From contig NZ_CP100454.1 in NCBI RefSeq assembly GCF_024228315.1, positions 496,001 through 560,000 of the forward strand: a stretch of DNA of 64,000 nucleotides, in the 5' to 3' direction. Below, in pieces: positions 62,365-64,000 of this stretch. The translations under genes were made by a program, and so were the position numbers. Source of the DNA: Halomarina pelagica. GTDB taxonomy: Archaea > Halobacteriota > Halobacteria > Halobacteriales > Haloarculaceae. How positions within the stretch are numbered: position 1 is the stretch's first letter; every line of letters starts with the position of its first letter. The notes beneath the pieces are model-generated. The model was not told the origin of the DNA. It searched no databases and worked only from the letters and a program-made list of their open reading frames with translations.

Positions 62365-62753
62365 TGCTCGATACGAACGTCCTCGTGTCCGCACTCGGGT
62401 TCGGTGGACCGTCACTCGACGCACTTCTCCGGACGTTCGACGACGACGTTCGACTGCTCGTGTCCGACGAGACGATGGCCGAACTGGAACGGGTCATGAC
62501 GTACGACCGGCTCCCGTTCACCGACGCCGATCGGATACAGTATCCGGCGATCCTCCGACGGGTAGCCGACGTCGTCGAACCGGACGAGACCGTCGAACTC
62601 GTCCGTGATCCCGACGACGACAAGTTCTTGGAGGTCGCTCTCGCGGGGGACGCGGACTACGTCGTCTCCGGGGACCGAGATTTGCTCGATCTCGAATCGT
62701 ACACGGGTATCGAGATCGTCACCCCCGACGAGTTCGTCGAACTCGCCGACTGA
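62346..62753 (+). CDS. Putative PIN-domain toxin
   Basis: This 135-aa PIN-domain ribonuclease has the acidic residues of the family: VVLDTNVLVSALGFGGPS (first Asp), a Glu in ETMAELERVM, VRDPDDDKFLEVALAGDADY (Asp, Asp and Glu), and VSGDRDLLDLESY. It matches the PIN_3 type of toxins that cut RNA. The neighbouring antitoxin is 18-19 bases overlapping. Both are in a cassette between direct repeats. Confidence 0.85.
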   Translation: MGTLGVVLDTNVLVSALGFGGPSLDALLRTFDDDVRLLVSDETMAELERVMTYDRLPFTDADRIQYPAILRRVADVVEPDETVELVRDPDDDKFLEVALAGDADYVVSGDRDLLDLESYTGIEIVTPDEFVELAD

Positions 62754-62851
62754 TGCTCGTTACGCTCCGACGGTGGCTTCACCGAGGAGCGCGGCTCCGT
62801 CGACGGCAGACTGTTCAGCCGACAGAACGAGACGGCAACACGATTAATCAA

Positions 62852-62881
62852 CTGCGTCGGTGAGGCGCGCCGCGCGCCGAC
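62852..62881 (+). repeat. Right 30-bp direct repeat flanking the toxin-antitoxin cassette
   Basis: CTGCGTCGGTGAGGCGCGCC followed by GCGCGCCGAC. It differs from 62015-62044 at two bases. The distance between repeats is 837 bp. Confidence 0.8.
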
Positions 62882-62952
62882 CCTCCGACCGGTGCACGCT
62901 CGCTCCGATCCCACCGTCACCCCTACCGGGGCCCGACATACACGAAAGAACG

Positions 62953-62960
62953 TTATAATT
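62953..62960 (+). promoter_or_regulatory. TATA box for the 89-aa hypothetical gene
   Basis: TTATAATT, about 33-40 bases before ATG 62993. It makes the alternative ATG at 62969 less likely, as that would lie before or at the transcription start. Confidence 0.55.
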
Positions 62961-62992
62961 TATCTCGGATGCCGTCGTCTGTTCGCGTGATC

Positions 62993-63262
62993 ATGACTGC
63001 GAACATCGAATCCCGGACTGACGAGAACGTATCGAACGCCGACGAGTGGGTCGACGTCCGCATGACGAACCCGGAGGAGGGCGAGTGGAACGTCGACGTG
63101 GTCGTCCTCGACGGTGCGGTCACGTACGTCGACCTTCGGATCCGACCGACGCTCCTCCGGCCGTTCGTCGCGTGCCTGCTGGAGGACGTCGGCACGGCGA
63201 CCGCGCGGGAGGTGATCGAGGGGTTGGCAGAGGAGTTCGCGCGCGACGAGACCGAGGAGTGA
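62993..63262 (+). CDS. Hypothetical protein (89 aa)
   Basis: I do not recognise it. The protein is soluble, with a beta-strand section EGEWNVDVVVLDGAVTYVDL and helix LLRPFVACLLEDVGTATARE. It has its own TATA box. Codon use is typical of the organism. Confidence 0.6.
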   Translation: MTANIESRTDENVSNADEWVDVRMTNPEEGEWNVDVVVLDGAVTYVDLRIRPTLLRPFVACLLEDVGTATAREVIEGLAEEFARDETEE

Positions 63263-63338
63263 TCCCCCCGCAGTGCCCGAGAGACCGCGACCCGTCGGGA
63301 TCCGCAGTCGTTTTGCGCGGGTGGCTGTTCTACCCGGT

Positions 63339-63917
63339 ATGAACGACACCCACGTCGTCGCCATCTGCGGGAGTCTCCGCGACGCGAGTTTCACGCGCAT
63401 CGGGCTGGATCGCGCGCTGTCCGCCGCGGAGGAGTTCGGCGCGAGCACCGATCACATCGACCTCCGCGAACTCGACCTCCCCGTCTTCGACCCGGACGAC
63501 AGGGACGCGGGCGACGCGGACGAACTCCGGCGTCGGGTCGACGCCGCGGACAGCGTCCTCCTCGGCTCGCCGGTCTACCACGGCTCCTACAGCTCCGCGC
63601 TGAAGAACGCGCTCGACTACTGCGGCTTCGACGAGTTCGAGCACACGACCGTCGGCCTGCTCGCCGTCAGCGGCGGCGCGTTCCCGGTGACGACGCTCGA
63701 TCACCTCCGGTCGGTCTGCCGCGCGCTGAACGCGTGGGTCGTCCCCCACCAGGCCGCCATCCCCACCGCCCGCTCGCAGTTCGACGGGACCGCGTTCCTC
63801 GACGCCAACGTCGAGGAGCGAATCGAGACGCTGGGTCGTCGGGTCGTCGAGTACGCCCACATCGAACCCGACCCCCGGACCGTCGAGAGCATCGAGAACG
63901 TCGGCGGCGACGACTGA
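63339..63917 (+). CDS. NADPH-dependent FMN reductase family protein
   Basis: This 192-aa flavodoxin-fold protein has ICGSLRDASFTRIGLDRALS (phosphate-binding loop), PVYHGSYSSALKNALDYCGF (FMN ring contact, P-V-Y-x-G-S) and LLAVSGGAFPVTTLDHLRSV. Members reduce FMN, quinones, azo dyes or chromate with NADPH. The ATG at 63339 is well placed before the first strand; the frame begins earlier but without similarity. Confidence 0.88.
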   Translation: MNDTHVVAICGSLRDASFTRIGLDRALSAAEEFGASTDHIDLRELDLPVFDPDDRDAGDADELRRRVDAADSVLLGSPVYHGSYSSALKNALDYCGFDEFEHTTVGLLAVSGGAFPVTTLDHLRSVCRALNAWVVPHQAAIPTARSQFDGTAFLDANVEERIETLGRRVVEYAHIEPDPRTVESIENVGGDD

Positions 63918-63983
63918 AGCCCGAGCGCCCGCACGTCGCTCGGATCCCGCAACCCTCATACCTCGTCCGTCTGACCTCCACTC

Positions 63984-64000
63984 GTGACGCAGTGGGTCGA
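63984..64000 (+). other. Possible start of a gene cut by the window end
   Basis: A GTG at 63984 (GTG ACG CAG TGG GTC) follows CTCATACCTC by about 25 bases, which could be a weak TATA box. Only six codons are visible, so this is a weak guess. Confidence 0.15.

Overview
The window comes from a haloarchaeon (class Halobacteria). It is GC-rich throughout, the proteins are strongly acidic, and many genes have a TATA-like box 25-35 bases before a start codon with almost no leader. Several families are known mainly or only from haloarchaea (HalOD1, TbsP, DUF5820, UPF0179, DUF63, amphi-Trp, bacterio-opsin-activator-type HTH). No rRNA, CRISPR array, integrase, transposase or complete mobile element was found. 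Most of the window is ordinary chromosomal core, with a few scarred spots.

Layout. 1-2.8 kb: the end of a ferritin-like protein, a remnant of a short-chain dehydrogenase, a gene-free stretch with several hairpins, a zinc-finger micro-protein, a sugar-1-phosphate nucleotidylyltransferase, and a degenerate tRNA-like sequence whose 3' end is tandemly duplicated. 2.9-6.5 kb: succinate dehydrogenase operon sdhC-D-B-A. 6.7-10.7 kb: an M14-type deacylase divergent from a RimK/RimB-like fusion, then AlkA and CysE. 10.9-17.7 kb: a lower-GC membrane protein, beta-oxidation genes (acyl-CoA dehydrogenase divergent from a hydroxyacyl-CoA dehydrogenase/enoyl-CoA hydratase fusion), tRNA-Glu followed by copies of its own 3' end, HalOD1, Hsp20 and a methyltransferase. 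17.8-25.4 kb: a tightly overlapping operon prkA1-prkA2-yeaH-spoVR. 25.8-30.6 kb: small conserved archaeal genes, an HTH regulator, nikR, and tRNA-Leu with a 120-bp duplication of its 3' end and flank. 30.7-40.4 kb: MOSC protein, two DUF3006 genes beside a ComEC-like metallo-beta-lactamase/lamin-tail lipoprotein, DUF63, a lipoprotein, YcaO, TbsP and a CHAT-protease-like protein. 40.5-48.7 kb: glyA-folD-nudix, CoA transferase, several small genes and a candidate small RNA. 48.8-53.7 kb: a formate dehydrogenase catalytic subunit translationally coupled to a degenerate NuoF-like subunit. 53.9-64 kb: two membrane transporters, a class III aminotransferase with an Lrp-type regulator, two tandem TenA paralogues, mutY, a PIN toxin-antitoxin pair and an FMN reductase.

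How genes work together: sdhCDBA joins the TCA cycle to respiration; acyl-CoA dehydrogenase plus the fusion enzyme carries out three beta-oxidation steps; glyA and folD feed one-carbon folate metabolism; prkA1/prkA2/yeaH/spoVR form a stress-kinase module; fdh subunits form a formate oxidoreductase; alkA and mutY repair bases; the TenA pair salvages thiamine.

The most unusual observations are: (i) tRNA genes followed by tandem copies of their own 3' ends with nearly equal period (235 and 237 bp); (ii) a structured intergenic element found twice, directly after the stop codons of two unrelated genes, with stems that differ in sequence but keep their pairing; (iii) a toxin-antitoxin cassette flanked by 30-bp direct repeats made from the 3' end of mutY; (iv) a candidate stand-alone small RNA at 47.3 kb; (v) an orphan YcaO enzyme and a CHAT-like protease on either side of TbsP. 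Family names come from reading the sequences and from memory; no database was searched.
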